From Nocardia bovistercoris (GTDB taxonomy: Bacteria > Actinomycetota > Actinomycetes > Mycobacteriales > Mycobacteriaceae): a stretch of DNA of 64,000 nt. The stretch is from positions 124,001-188,000 of the forward strand of contig NZ_JADMLG010000004.1 in the NCBI RefSeq assembly GCF_015674855.1, written 5' to 3'. The translations under genes and the position numbers were made by a program. Below the pieces are notes generated by a model, which saw only the letters and a program-made list of their open reading frames with translations, was not told the DNA's origin and did not search any database. Positions 33,926-43,742 of the stretch are shown one piece after another; position 1 is the first letter of the stretch; every line of letters starts with the position of its first letter.

Positions 33926-34639
33926 GTGGGTGACGGGCAAGGTTCGGCCGAAGCAGAGGTGGGGGACCTATCGGGGACACCACCTCCGAGACGTCGCGGC
34001 AGGCCCGCCAAACTGAGTCGGGAGCGGATCGTCGCGGCCGCCCGCGCCCTTGCTCCCGACTCACTCACCATGCAGGCGGTCGCCGACGCGCTCGCCGTCG
34101 ACCGCAAAGCGCTCAACTATTACGTCAGCGACCGCGACGGCCTGCTCGAACTCGTGGCGATGGACGCCTTCGAGTCCGAGATCGGCCGCGTCGAGTTCGG
34201 CGCCGACACCGACTGGCGCGATCTGCTCCGCCTGATCGCGGTCGCCATCCGGGAAGCCCTGATCAGCGTCCGAGTGCAGATCACCTCGGTCGATTTCGGC
34301 GGCGTCAGCGGCGCCGAAGCCCTCGTCACCATCGAACGGGTCTTCGCCGCACTGGTCGCGGCGGGCTTCGACCCGCACGACGCGGGCCGCACCATGACCA
34401 TGCTCTCCGAGATCGCCCACACCGCGGCGCGCGAGGCCGTCACGGTGACCGGCCGCCTGCTCGACCCGCAGGCCCACAATGTGGTCAGCGCCCTCACCGA
34501 GGTCCCCACCGACCGTTTCCCCACCATCCGCCGGGTGGCCGCCGCCCGCGACACCGTCACCCGAACCGGCCTGCAGTTCGAATTCGACCTCGCCGTGATC
34601 ATCGCGGGCCTCGAGACCCGCCTGGAGAACGGGCGATAG
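33926..34639 (+). CDS. TetR family regulator (TetR_C-type)
   Basis: 237 residues from GTG. A basic Pro/Arg-rich lead (PPPRRRGRPAKLSRERIVAAARALA) precedes the HTH (LTMQAVADALAVDRKALNYYVSDRDGLLELVAMDAF, about 49-85). The C-terminal helical domain resembles that of the tetracycline-repressor subgroup. It lies 82 bp after the lipoprotein gene on the same strand and may regulate that pair. No operator was identified. Confidence 0.82.
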   Translation: MGDGQGSAEAEVGDLSGTPPPRRRGRPAKLSRERIVAAARALAPDSLTMQAVADALAVDRKALNYYVSDRDGLLELVAMDAFESEIGRVEFGADTDWRDLLRLIAVAIREALISVRVQITSVDFGGVSGAEALVTIERVFAALVAAGFDPHDAGRTMTMLSEIAHTAAREAVTVTGRLLDPQAHNVVSALTEVPTDRFPTIRRVAAARDTVTRTGLQFEFDLAVIIAGLETRLENGR

Positions 34640-34744
34640 TGGTGCGTCGCGGGCGTGGCGCGACGGTTGGGGCCTATGGTTTCGGGGTATCGCGCGGACA
34701 TGGGCACAGCTGAGATCGCTACCGATGGGGGTGCTGACGCGGTG

Positions 34745-35482
34745 ATGGGACTGCCGGATTCGGTGACGGGGGTGCTGTTCGATCTCGACGGGGTGCTGAC
34801 CAGTACGGCGGTGCTGCATCGGCGGGCATGGAAGCAGGTGTTCGACCGATTCCTCGAAGCGCGCGACGGTGCCGGGTTCCGGCCGTTCGAAGAGCGCGAC
34901 TACCTGGAGTTCGTGGACGGTCGGCCAAGGCAGGACGGTGTGCGGGAGTTCCTGCGGTCGCGGGGGATCACGGTGCGGGAAGGGGATGTCGGTGACGGTG
35001 CGGACGCGGGCACGGTGTGGGGGTTGGGTAATGGCAAGAACGAGCTGCTGCTGTCGCTGATCGAGCGCGAGGGGGTGCGCGCGTATCCCGGGTCGACGGC
35101 GTATGTGCGGCGGGCGCGGGAACACGGGCTCCGGGTGGCGGTGGTGACCTCCTCGGCGAACGCGGAAGCCGTGCTGGCGGCGACGGGGCTGGACGAATAC
35201 GTGGAGGCGCGCGTCGACGGTCGCACGATCGCCGACCGGGATCTGCGTGGGAAACCCGAACCGGATTCGTTCCTGGCGGGCGCGGCCGAACTCGGTCTTG
35301 AACCCGCGCGGGCGGCCGTATTCGAGGACGCGGTGTCCGGGGTGCGGGCCGGGCACGCGGGCGGATTCGGTTACGTGGTCGGCGTGGACCGGGTTCAGGA
35401 CGGGCAGCACGCGAGGGAGTTGTCGCGGGCGGGCGCGGATGTCGTGGTCACGGATCTGTCCGAGTTGGGAGCCGGGGAATGA
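34745..35482 (+). CDS. Beta-phosphoglucomutase-type HAD phosphatase
   Basis: 245 residues from the ATG at 34745 (MGLPDSVTG); other in-frame starts lie upstream at 34700 and 34655. HAD motif I FDLDGVLT has the nucleophile Asp13 and general acid Asp15, motif II is VVTSSANA, and the motif IV region is VFEDAVSGVRAGHAGGF. The family interconverts beta-glucose 1-phosphate and glucose 6-phosphate. It overlaps the GH65 phosphorylase gene by 4 nt, the standard pairing for phosphorolysis of maltose-like or trehalose-like sugars, as in Rv3400-Rv3401. Confidence 0.9.
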   Translation: MGLPDSVTGVLFDLDGVLTSTAVLHRRAWKQVFDRFLEARDGAGFRPFEERDYLEFVDGRPRQDGVREFLRSRGITVREGDVGDGADAGTVWGLGNGKNELLLSLIEREGVRAYPGSTAYVRRAREHGLRVAVVTSSANAEAVLAATGLDEYVEARVDGRTIADRDLRGKPEPDSFLAGAAELGLEPARAAVFEDAVSGVRAGHAGGFGYVVGVDRVQDGQHARELSRAGADVVVTDLSELGAGE

Positions 35483-37827
35483 CCAAGCGGTTGCACGGAT
35501 TCGACATCGACGCGTGGGAACTGCGCTGGCGCGGACTCGATCTGAACGCGCTGCCGCGAACGGAGTCGATCTTCGCCCTGTCCAACGGGCACATCGGGCT
35601 GCGCGGCGGACTCGAGGAGGGCGAGCCGGTCGGCACTCCGGGCACCTACCTCAACGGGTTCTACGAGAAACGCGACTTCCCTTACGCGGAACCGGGATAC
35701 GGCTATCCGCAGCACGGCCAGAGCCTGGTGAACGTCACCGACGGCAAGATCATCCGACTGTTCGTCGAGGACGAGCCGGTCGATGTGCGCTACGGGCACA
35801 CCGGCGAGCACGAACGCGTCCTCGACTTCCGTTCCGGCACACTGCGGCGCGACACCGTGTGGACCTCGCCGACGGGGCGGCGGGTGCGCATCCGCACCGA
35901 ACGGCTGGTGTCGTTCACCGAACGCGCGCTGGTCGCCATCCGGTACGAGGTCGAAGCCCTCGACGACGATCTCGATCTGGTCATCCAGTCCGACCTGCTC
36001 GCCAACGAGCCGATCGACTCGCAGGGCGGCGACCCACGCATCGCCGCCGTGCTCGACCGCCCGCTGATCGCCGATTTCGCTGTCGCACGCAACTATTCGG
36101 CGCTGCTCGCGCACCACACCGCCGCCTCGGGCCTGCGCATGGCCGCGGGCATGGACCACGAACTCGAGGCCGCGAAGCGACCGCGCTGCGACGTCCACGC
36201 CGAGGAGGACCTCGCCCGCCTGACGATCGCCGTCGACGTGGCGCGCGGCGACCGGATCTGCCTCACCAAGTACGTCGGCTACGGCTGGTCGAGCCAACGG
36301 TCGGTGCCCGCGCTGCGCGCCCAGGTCGACGCCGCGCTCGCCGCGGGCATGGAAACCGGCTGGGACAGACTGCTCGAACGGCAGCGCGCGTATCTCGACA
36401 CGTTCTGGTCCAATGCCGACATCGAGATCGACGGCGACCCGGAAATGCAGCAGGCGGTGCGATTCGCGCTGTTCCACGTGCTGCAGGCGGGTGCGCGCGG
36501 CGAGACCCGCGCGATTCCGGCGAAGGGCCTGACCGGTCCCGGTTACGACGGCCATTCGTTCTGGGACACCGAGATATTCGTGCTCCCGGTGCTCACCCAC
36601 ACCATGCCGGTGGCCGCGCGTGACGCGCTGCGCTGGCGACATTCCACCCTCGAACTGGCCAAACGTCGCGCGCACGAACTCCGCCAAGCGGGCGCGATGT
36701 TCCCGTGGCGGTCCATCAACGGCGAGGAAGGGTCCGGCTATTGGCCCGCGGGCACGGCCGCTGTACACGTGTCGGCCGATATCGCGCACGCCACCGTCCA
36801 GTATCTCGCCGCGACCGGCGACACCGAATTCGAAACCGAATGCGGCGCCGAACTTCTGGTCGAGACGGCGCGGATGTGGGCCAGTCTCGGACATTTCAAT
36901 GGAGACGGACTGTTCCGCATCGACGGGGTCACCGGTCCCGACGAGTATTCGGCGCTGGCCGACAACAATGTCTACACCAATGTGATGGCGCGCCAGAATC
37001 TCTGGGAGGCCGCCGAGATCTGTCGTCGCCGAACCGATCTCGCCGAGCGGCTGAATGTGGACGAGGCGGAGGTCGCGGACTGGTGCGCCAGCGCCGACGC
37101 CATGGCCATGCCGTTCAACGAGGCGCTCGGCGTGCACGAGCAGTCCGAGGGTTTCACCCGCCACGCCCGCTGGGATTTCGACGCAACCCCCGCCGATCAC
37201 TATCCGCTGCTGTTGCACTACCCGTATTTCGACCTGTATCGAAGGCAGGTGGTCAAGCAGGCCGATCTCACGCTCGCGATGTACTTGTGCCCCAACGGGT
37301 TCAGCGCCGAGCAGAAGGAACGCAACATCGACTACTACGAGCAGCTGACGGTGCGCGACTCCTCGCTGTCGGCGTGCGCGCAGTCGGTGCTCGCGGCCGA
37401 GGTCGGCCACCACGAGCGGGCCTACGACTATTTCGTCGAAGCCGGACTCACCGACCTGCACGATCTGCACGACAATGTCACCAGCGGCCTGCACATCGCC
37501 TCGCTGGCGGGCACCTGGCTGTCCTGCGTCGCCGGATTCGGCGGTATGCGGGTGTGCGGCGGCGAGGTGCGGTTCCGGCCCCGGCTGCCCCCCGCGTTGC
37601 GGCGGCTGTCGTTTCGAATCCTGTGGCGCGAGAGCAGGGTAGAGGTGGAGATCACCGGCGAGAGCACCCGCTATCGACTGCTTTCCGGCGCGCAGGTGGA
37701 GTTGTGGCATCACGACGAGGCGTTCACCCTCGGTACGGATCCGGTGGTGCTGAAGGTGCCGCCGCGCGAATCACGCAAGGCTCCGAAACTGCCCGCGGGT
37801 CGCGAGCCGTACCGGCGTGATGCCTGA
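35479..37827 (+). CDS. Glycoside hydrolase family 65 disaccharide phosphorylase
   Basis: 782 residues, the usual GH65 size. N-terminal super-sandwich domain (NALPRTESIFALSNGHIGLRGGLEEGEPVG), then the (alpha/alpha)6 barrel with GHSFWDTEIFVLPVLTHTMP and the catalytic acid Glu in GVTGPDEYSALADNNVYTN (near residue 488), and a C-terminal beta domain. It phosphorolyses an alpha-linked disaccharide such as maltose, kojibiose or trehalose to beta-glucose 1-phosphate, which the overlapping mutase consumes. Cytoplasmic. The exact sugar is not clear. A terminator-like hairpin follows. Confidence 0.92.
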   Translation: MTKRLHGFDIDAWELRWRGLDLNALPRTESIFALSNGHIGLRGGLEEGEPVGTPGTYLNGFYEKRDFPYAEPGYGYPQHGQSLVNVTDGKIIRLFVEDEPVDVRYGHTGEHERVLDFRSGTLRRDTVWTSPTGRRVRIRTERLVSFTERALVAIRYEVEALDDDLDLVIQSDLLANEPIDSQGGDPRIAAVLDRPLIADFAVARNYSALLAHHTAASGLRMAAGMDHELEAAKRPRCDVHAEEDLARLTIAVDVARGDRICLTKYVGYGWSSQRSVPALRAQVDAALAAGMETGWDRLLERQRAYLDTFWSNADIEIDGDPEMQQAVRFALFHVLQAGARGETRAIPAKGLTGPGYDGHSFWDTEIFVLPVLTHTMPVAARDALRWRHSTLELAKRRAHELRQAGAMFPWRSINGEEGSGYWPAGTAAVHVSADIAHATVQYLAATGDTEFETECGAELLVETARMWASLGHFNGDGLFRIDGVTGPDEYSALADNNVYTNVMARQNLWEAAEICRRRTDLAERLNVDEAEVADWCASADAMAMPFNEALGVHEQSEGFTRHARWDFDATPADHYPLLLHYPYFDLYRRQVVKQADLTLAMYLCPNGFSAEQKERNIDYYEQLTVRDSSLSACAQSVLAAEVGHHERAYDYFVEAGLTDLHDLHDNVTSGLHIASLAGTWLSCVAGFGGMRVCGGEVRFRPRLPPALRRLSFRILWRESRVEVEITGESTRYRLLSGAQVELWHHDEAFTLGTDPVVLKVPPRESRKAPKLPAGREPYRRDA

Positions 37828-37865
37828 GTGACCCACCACCGGGTGAGCTTCCGAAGCCGAACGGC

Positions 37866-37890
37866 GCGCCTGCGCTGCTCGCGCAGGCGC
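37866..37890. terminator. Hairpin between convergent genes
   Basis: GCGCCTGCG (37866-37874) and CGCAGGCGC (37882-37890) form a perfect 9-bp stem with a 7-nt loop. It lies between the ends of the GH65 and methyltransferase genes, so it may stop both transcripts. There is no U-tract, as is common in actinobacteria. Confidence 0.6.
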
Positions 37891-37931
37891 CGCGACTGTA
37901 GGGATCCTGCGAGCTGTCTGAGAAGGTACCG

Positions 37932-38609
37932 CTAAAGGTTGGGCAGCGCGTCGCTCGGCACGGAACGGTCGGCGCGGATGACCAGCAGTTCCTCGGTGAA
38001 TTGGTCGTCGGTGATGAGCTGCTGCGAGCGCAGCAGATGCATCCGGGCTCGCAGCACCGGGCCGAACGGGACGGTGCTGCGCGCGACCGTCGCCGCCTTC
38101 AGTCCCGCGTTCCTGATAGCCACCAGCGTCTGGTCCTCGCCGCACAGCGCGGATTGGACGATCAGCGCCACCCCGTCGGGCGCGAGCACGGCGGGCAGCA
38201 TGGCGCACAGCGCGTCGAGCAGCGTTCGTCCGTCCGGACCCGCCTCCCAAGCCCGTGCCGCGCCGCGCGCGGTCCACGGGTGTCCGCCTGGCACGTAGGG
38301 CGGGTTGGCGAGCACGACATCGAACTGGCGTCCGCGCAGTGACCTGCGGAAATCGCCGTGGACGAGTTCGATCGGCAGGCGACGCGCCCGACTGTTCACC
38401 CAGGCCGCCGCGACGGCACGGCGGGAGACGTCGACCGCGGTGACGCTGCGCGCGCCGTGCTTGGCCGCGCTGATCGCGAGGGCGCCGGTGCCGGTACAGG
38501 GATCGAGCACCCGCGGTCGCGCGGGCAGTGCGGCGTCGGCGGCGGCGTCCGCGAGCAGTCGGGTGTCGGCTTGCGGGCGGTACACCCCCGGCGGGCACAA
38601 CAGTCTCAT
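37932..38609 (-). CDS. HemK2/MTQ2-type SAM-dependent methyltransferase
   Basis: 225 residues. SAM-binding motif VLDPCTGTGALAISAAKHGA (about 34-53), acidic loop VTAVDVSRRAV, and the NPPY motif FDVVLANPPYVPGG (about 99-112) that marks methyltransferases acting on a planar amide or base nitrogen. The N-terminal LLCPPGVYRPQADTRLL matches the HemK2 subgroup, which modifies Gln in proteins or related targets. Alone in its transcript; the target is not known. Confidence 0.85.
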   Translation of the reverse strand: MRLLCPPGVYRPQADTRLLADAAADAALPARPRVLDPCTGTGALAISAAKHGARSVTAVDVSRRAVAAAWVNSRARRLPIELVHGDFRRSLRGRQFDVVLANPPYVPGGHPWTARGAARAWEAGPDGRTLLDALCAMLPAVLAPDGVALIVQSALCGEDQTLVAIRNAGLKAATVARSTVPFGPVLRARMHLLRSQQLITDDQFTEELLVIRADRSVPSDALPNL

Positions 38610-38943
38610 TGTCGTTCACTACCTCCTGTCGTCGATCGCAAACAGGACGAGCGGCGGGTCGGTGTGAGTACGAACGTTCTATCGGATTTTCCGTGGCACC
38701 GACGGTGCGCCATCGGGCCGCGACAAACCGGCCAGATGACTCGAGCAAACTTCGTCGCATTCGAGTATGGTCTCTGCTCCTACGTGTCCGCAAACCCCAG
38801 GTAACCCGGTTGCTCGTTGTGAGAACCACAGTCTCACCGCGCGGCTCGCTGTGACCGACCAAGAACCTCGCGAACGATTGTCCGACTTCGGGATCGACGT
38901 TCGATACTCACCGAAATTCGCTCGATTTCGATGGTGAGGGTCC
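38610..38943. promoter_or_regulatory. Divergent region between methyltransferase and lipase genes
   Basis: 334 bp without a supportable gene. It holds the promoters of both neighbours. No clear -10/-35 pair or repeat was found; the lipase GTG has only a weak GAGGGT ribosome site. Confidence 0.35.
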
Positions 38944-40305
38944 GTGAAGCCGCTTCTGGCAATAATGGTGACAGTGCTCGTCGGTGGCGCGTCGTTGTGC
39001 GGGTTACCCGTTCGCGCACTGGCCGATCCGCCTCCGCCGCCCGATGGTCTCGGCGCGCCCCCGATGCCTGGCACGCCGGGTTCCTCCCCGCTGCAGCAGT
39101 GGATCGACGGAGTCGTGCCGCCCGCGCCGGGTGACGGAAACTACGAAACACTCTGGCGCGGGGTACTTCCCGCGGCGACCGGCGATCCGATCTTCGATTC
39201 CTGGCCCGCCGACCTGGAAAGCCTTGCGCCCGGCCGGATCATCGAAACACGGGACGTGACAGCGACGACCGCGCTGCGTATGGCGGCGCCGGTCGCCCGT
39301 GCCACCCTGCTGAAGTTCCGCACCACCTCCGCCACCGGCGCCCCGTCCTTCGGCACGGCGACCCTGATCGTGCCCGCCACGGCCTGGCCCGGACCCGATC
39401 CGCGACCGGTCGAGGTGAACGCGATGCCGATCAACTCGCTCGGCGCGCACTGCACCCCCGGCTTCCAGATGTCGCACGGCCTGCTCGACCATCCGAACAC
39501 CGATCTCCCGGTCTTCCTGCCCTCGATGTGGCTGGCGCTGAACAAGGGACACGCCGTCCTGCTGCCCGACCACGAAGGCCCGCTGATGGCCTACGCGGAA
39601 CCGAATATCGCCGGGCACGTGATGCTCGACGCCATCCGCGCCACCCGCGCCTACCAGCCCGCCGACTTCGGCGACAGCCGCTACGTCGCCATCGGCTACT
39701 CCGGCGGCGGCATCGCCGCCTACGCCACCGCCATGCTGCAGGACGAGTACGCGCCGGATCTCACGGGCGCGCTCGTCGGCGTGGCCGCGGGCGGCGTCGT
39801 GACGAACAACGCGAACGTCGCCCACCAGTTCAACGGCAACATCTCCTCCGGAATCCTGCTCACCGTCGCACTCGCGGTCGCCCGCGAACATCCGGAGATG
39901 CTCTCCTACACAAACCATCTCGCCCAATGGCTGGCGACCTCGCCGCTGCGCGACATCTGCGGCGACGCCTCAGGCCCGCTCGGCATCGTCGGCCTGCCGA
40001 TCGACATCGCGGCCGACACCGCCAACACCCTCGACGGCCCGTTCGCCCAGGCCATGTTCCAGCGACTCGACCTGTCCGACCGCACCTCGACGGCGCCGCT
40101 GTTCATCTACCACGGCCTGCACGACCCGTGGATCCCGCTCGGCGACGCCGAACGCACACACCGCCAACAGTGCGCCCGCGGCGTGCCTTCGGTCTTCCGC
40201 GTGGTCGGCGGCGAACACCTGATCGGCTACCTCTCCGGCTACCCGGAACTCAGCGGGTGGATCGACGGTCGCCTGCGCGGCGAGCCCGCGCCCCGGGAAT
40301 GCTGA
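38944..40305 (+). CDS. Secreted lipase (LIP family alpha/beta hydrolase)
   Basis: 453 residues from GTG. A signal peptide ends near ALADP (about residue 27), followed by a Pro-rich stretch. The alpha/beta hydrolase core has the nucleophile elbow GYSGGG with Ser253, an Asp in LHDPWIPLGDAE (a typical catalytic Asp position) and a His in VGGEHLIGYLSGYPE. This is the secretory lipase family common in Nocardia and mycobacteria, acting outside the cell on acylglycerols. Many Cys residues in the mature part suggest disulfides. No operon partner. Confidence 0.88.
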   Translation: MKPLLAIMVTVLVGGASLCGLPVRALADPPPPPDGLGAPPMPGTPGSSPLQQWIDGVVPPAPGDGNYETLWRGVLPAATGDPIFDSWPADLESLAPGRIIETRDVTATTALRMAAPVARATLLKFRTTSATGAPSFGTATLIVPATAWPGPDPRPVEVNAMPINSLGAHCTPGFQMSHGLLDHPNTDLPVFLPSMWLALNKGHAVLLPDHEGPLMAYAEPNIAGHVMLDAIRATRAYQPADFGDSRYVAIGYSGGGIAAYATAMLQDEYAPDLTGALVGVAAGGVVTNNANVAHQFNGNISSGILLTVALAVAREHPEMLSYTNHLAQWLATSPLRDICGDASGPLGIVGLPIDIAADTANTLDGPFAQAMFQRLDLSDRTSTAPLFIYHGLHDPWIPLGDAERTHRQQCARGVPSVFRVVGGEHLIGYLSGYPELSGWIDGRLRGEPAPREC

Positions 40306-40400
40306 GGCAGATTCCCGCGAGCCTGTAGTGCGGCGGCGGGCGCGCGGGCTCTACAGTTGATCGACAAGTTCGGGTGACTCCTGTCGCGCGGGAGGAGTGG

Positions 40401-42515
40401 ATGACAGCCCAGCGCCCGCCGCTCGCGGTGGGATCCCGGTTCGGCCCGTACCGATTGGATCGCCTGATCGGTCGCGGCGGCATGGGCGAGGTCTACGAGG
40501 CCTACGACCTCGAACGCGACCGGGTCGTCGCGATCAAGGTGCTGCCGGAACGGCTGGCCGACGACCCAACCTATCGGGAGCGGTTCCGCCGCGAATCGCA
40601 CGCCGCGGCGCGGTTGAAGGAACCGCATGTCATCCCGATCCACGACTACGGCGAGATCGACGGTCGCCTGTTCATCGATATGCGCCTGGTCGATGGCCGT
40701 GACCTGCGTGCGGTGCTGCGGGCCGAGGCGCCGCTCGCGCCGCCGCGCGCGGTCGCCCTGGTCCGGCAGGTCGCGGCGGCCCTCGACGCCGCGCACGCCG
40801 ACGGCCTCGTGCACCGCGACGTCAAACCGGACAACATCCTGGTCACGGCCGACGGTTTCGCCTACCTGGTCGATTTCGGCATCGCGCATTCCAACGCCGA
40901 CACCGGACTCACTTCCGACGGCGGGGCGGTCGGCACGCTGCACTACATGGCGCCGGAACGATTCACCGCCCGCACCGTGACCGGCGCCGCCGACGTCTAC
41001 GCGCTCACCTGCGTACTCTACGAATGTCTCACCGGCGCGAGACCTTTCCCGGTCGGCACCGACGCCGAGGTGATGAGCGCCCACCTCGGCGAGCCGCCGC
41101 CGCGCCCGAGCATGATCCGCCACGACGTGCCCATCGGTTTCGACACCGTCATCGGGCGCGGCATGGCGAAGAGCCCCGAAGACCGCTACCCCGACGCGGG
41201 AGAGTTGGCCGACGCCGCCGAGACCGCGCTGCGCACCGTGACCGCCGCGCAGGTGAACGACCAGCCGACGCTGGGCAGTGCGCCGGTGGCGACCGAGCGT
41301 GCCGCGCCGCCGGGTCGGTATTCCTCGGGGTCGCGACCGGGGACGATGCCAACGCCATCCGATGCGGAAGGAACCGGACCCGAGGAGGCGGTCACCGCGA
41401 CGCGGATGCCGGACGGATCGGAAGTGCCCGAGAACGGTAGTGGGACAGAATCATCGGAGGAGATCGCGACTGGTGTGACCGGCCCTCTTCGCCGAAGGGT
41501 GCTTACGCTGATCGCCGCCATGATCCTGGTCGCCGCGGCGATTCTCGGCGTCTTGGCGTTCGTCGGGCGCGACGGCAGCACACCGGATTCCGACAGTACG
41601 GCACTTCGCGGCGCCGACCTCGAACTGCTCGCCTCGATGCCGGGAGCCGGATATCGCCGCGCCACCTGCGCGCATCTCGACCCCGACGCCACCACGACCG
41701 CCGCCGTCTTCTGCGACGCCAACCCGGCCGTCTCCGCCCCCGTCGGCCGCTTCCTGCGTTTCCGCGATCTCGACGCCCTGCGCGAGTACTACAACGATGT
41801 CGTCCTCGACGGATTCAAGGCGACCGGCTGTCCGGGTGATCCGCCCGCCCGCGACGCGCCGTCGCTGTCGGGCGGCAAGGAAGTCGGACGCCGGGCCTGC
41901 CTCAGCAATATCGTGGACGACCCCGCCGTCCCCAAACCGGGCCTTGCCCTCACGAACGAGGCTCAACTCTCGCTCGCGTACTACTTCTGGTCCGGCCCCG
42001 ACGAGACACCGCTGCGCGACTACGCCGCGAAAGCAGGCCTGCTGCAATTCCGAACCGGTTCGGCGGCAACGGATCCGGACGAATTCACCGACGCCGACCG
42101 CGAACTGCTCGACCGCGCGGGCGCGCCTTACGGCCCCGCCACCTGCCGCCACATCGATCCGCCGGTCGGCTTCATGAACGCCACCGTGGCGTGCGGTTCC
42201 CCACTCGGCTCACCCTCGGTCCAGTTCCTCGGCTTCCCGGACCGCGCCGCCGCCACCCGCATGTACCAGGCCGTACGCAACCAACTGACGGGCCGGACCT
42301 GTGGCGGGGAAGGCGCCGACAGCGAATGGCGCACGGCGTCGGGGCCGGTCGGTCGCCTCTTCTGCTACCCCGACGCCGCACGCACCTGCCTCGTGGGAGC
42401 GCACGACGAGCGCACACTCCTGCTCGAAGTCTGCACACTGGCCGAGGACAACCCGGAGAACGGCCCGAAAACCGAACCGGAACTCCTCACCTGGTTCCAC
42501 CACCGGTTCGGCTAG
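40401..42515 (+). CDS. PknH-like receptor Ser/Thr kinase with duplicated extracellular domain
   Basis: 704 residues from the ATG after GGAGGAG. Kinase domain 15-275: Gly loop IGRGGMGEVY, Lys46 (AIKVL), HRDVKPDN near 140, DFGIA. A Pro/Ser/Thr-rich juxtamembrane linker follows, then one membrane helix (about 366-388) and a ~310-residue outside domain. The latter contains two related units: ADLELLASMPGAGYRRATCAHLDP and ADRELLDRAGAPYGPATCRHIDP, each followed by a second Cys and a FLRF/FLGF strand. It faces, convergently, an EmbR-type FHA regulator, like the PknH-EmbR pair of Mycobacterium tuberculosis. Confidence 0.9.
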   Translation: MTAQRPPLAVGSRFGPYRLDRLIGRGGMGEVYEAYDLERDRVVAIKVLPERLADDPTYRERFRRESHAAARLKEPHVIPIHDYGEIDGRLFIDMRLVDGRDLRAVLRAEAPLAPPRAVALVRQVAAALDAAHADGLVHRDVKPDNILVTADGFAYLVDFGIAHSNADTGLTSDGGAVGTLHYMAPERFTARTVTGAADVYALTCVLYECLTGARPFPVGTDAEVMSAHLGEPPPRPSMIRHDVPIGFDTVIGRGMAKSPEDRYPDAGELADAAETALRTVTAAQVNDQPTLGSAPVATERAAPPGRYSSGSRPGTMPTPSDAEGTGPEEAVTATRMPDGSEVPENGSGTESSEEIATGVTGPLRRRVLTLIAAMILVAAAILGVLAFVGRDGSTPDSDSTALRGADLELLASMPGAGYRRATCAHLDPDATTTAAVFCDANPAVSAPVGRFLRFRDLDALREYYNDVVLDGFKATGCPGDPPARDAPSLSGGKEVGRRACLSNIVDDPAVPKPGLALTNEAQLSLAYYFWSGPDETPLRDYAAKAGLLQFRTGSAATDPDEFTDADRELLDRAGAPYGPATCRHIDPPVGFMNATVACGSPLGSPSVQFLGFPDRAAATRMYQAVRNQLTGRTCGGEGADSEWRTASGPVGRLFCYPDAARTCLVGAHDERTLLLEVCTLAEDNPENGPKTEPELLTWFHHRFG

Positions 42516-42587
42516 CGATCCGCGTGCGTCCGGCCGGGTGCAGGCGCCCGCACGATCGCGTCGGACGGCAGCCGCGGGTATCCGACT

Positions 42588-43742
42588 TCACCCCTGCGTC
42601 GAATCCCCTTGTGTCGGTGTCTCGTTCGATGCCAATGCGAACACAAGCTCGCTGTCGCCGATGCGGATCACCGCACCGTCGCGCAGCGCCACACTGTCGA
42701 TCACGCGCGTCCCGTCGACGAACACCCCGTTGGAGGACAGCAGATCCCTGATCACATACGCGAGTCCGGTGTCGACGACAGCCGCGTGATGGCGGCTGAC
42801 CCGCCCGTCGTCCAGCGCGATGTCGTTGTCGCGCAGCCGCCCGATCCGGGTGACTGCCCCGCGCACCGGATGACTCGGGCCGCCCACCTGGCGCAGCACC
42901 GCGAAACGATCACCCGGTTCGTGGTCGATGATCGTGGTCACCCTGGTCACCGCCGCGACGCCCGCCGCGGCGACGGTCAGCGGCTCCTGGCGCAGAATGC
43001 GTTGCTCCAGTTCGCGTATCGCCGGACCGGGATCGATCCCGAGTTCATCGGCCAGCGTCTCGCGCAGCCGCCGCACCGCGTCGAGCGCGTCGGACTGCCT
43101 GCCGTCGACATACAACGCGGTGATGAGCTGCTCCCACAACGGTTCCCGCAGCGGGTGCGTGCCGACCAGGTGCGACAGCTCCGAAATCACCGCCGCGGCG
43201 CGCCCTTGAGCGGTCTCCGCCTCCGCCCGCGCCACGACCACGCCCATGCGGTCGTCCTCCAGCGCCGCCGCGTAGGCGTCGGCGAACGCGAGTCCACGCA
43301 GATCCGACAGCACCGGCCCGCGCCACTGTCCGAGCGCGCTCGACAGCGCCTCGCTCGCTTCCCGGAAACGCCCGGCGGCCAATGCCCGAACGCCCGCCTC
43401 CTTGCGAGCCAGGAACCGCTGCACATCGCATCCGCCCTCGGCGACCGCGAGCCGATAACCCCCACCCGCCTGCGCGAGCACCGCCCTGGAGTCGATTCCC
43501 GCCGCACGCAACGGCTTCCGCAGGTTCGACACGATCGTATGCAGGCTGAAGCGCACCTCTTCCGGCGGATTCTCCCCCCACACCGCGTGCGCCAACGTCT
43601 CCACCGACACCGGATGGTTCGCGTTGATCGCCAGATACGCAAGCACCGCCCGCTGTTTCGGCCCGCCGATCGCCCTGGTCTCACCGTCGATCACGAGCTC
43701 CACCGGCCCGAGCACCCCGAACCGCGCTCGCGCGTCAGCCAT
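42588..43742 (-). CDS. embR: EmbR-like SARP regulator with FHA domain
   Basis: 384 residues, close to EmbR (388). OmpR-type winged helix 1-95 (FGVLGPVELVIDG ... FSLHTIVSNLRKPLRAAG), bacterial transcriptional activator domain 100-250, then an FHA domain (about 290-370) with the phosphothreonine-binding residues in RIGRLRDNDIALDDGRVSRHHAAVV and SSNGVFVDG. In M. tuberculosis, EmbR is phosphorylated by PknH and controls arabinan genes. The facing kinase gene here supports the same arrangement. Its targets in this organism are inferred only. Confidence 0.88.
   Translation of the reverse strand: MADARARFGVLGPVELVIDGETRAIGGPKQRAVLAYLAINANHPVSVETLAHAVWGENPPEEVRFSLHTIVSNLRKPLRAAGIDSRAVLAQAGGGYRLAVAEGGCDVQRFLARKEAGVRALAAGRFREASEALSSALGQWRGPVLSDLRGLAFADAYAAALEDDRMGVVVARAEAETAQGRAAAVISELSHLVGTHPLREPLWEQLITALYVDGRQSDALDAVRRLRETLADELGIDPGPAIRELEQRILRQEPLTVAAAGVAAVTRVTTIIDHEPGDRFAVLRQVGGPSHPVRGAVTRIGRLRDNDIALDDGRVSRHHAAVVDTGLAYVIRDLLSSNGVFVDGTRVIDSVALRDGAVIRIGDSELVFALASNETPTQGDSTQG

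Noticed and set aside
35395-37713. 772-codon antisense frame over the GH65 gene
   Set aside because: Shadow frame; GH65 motifs are on the plus strand.
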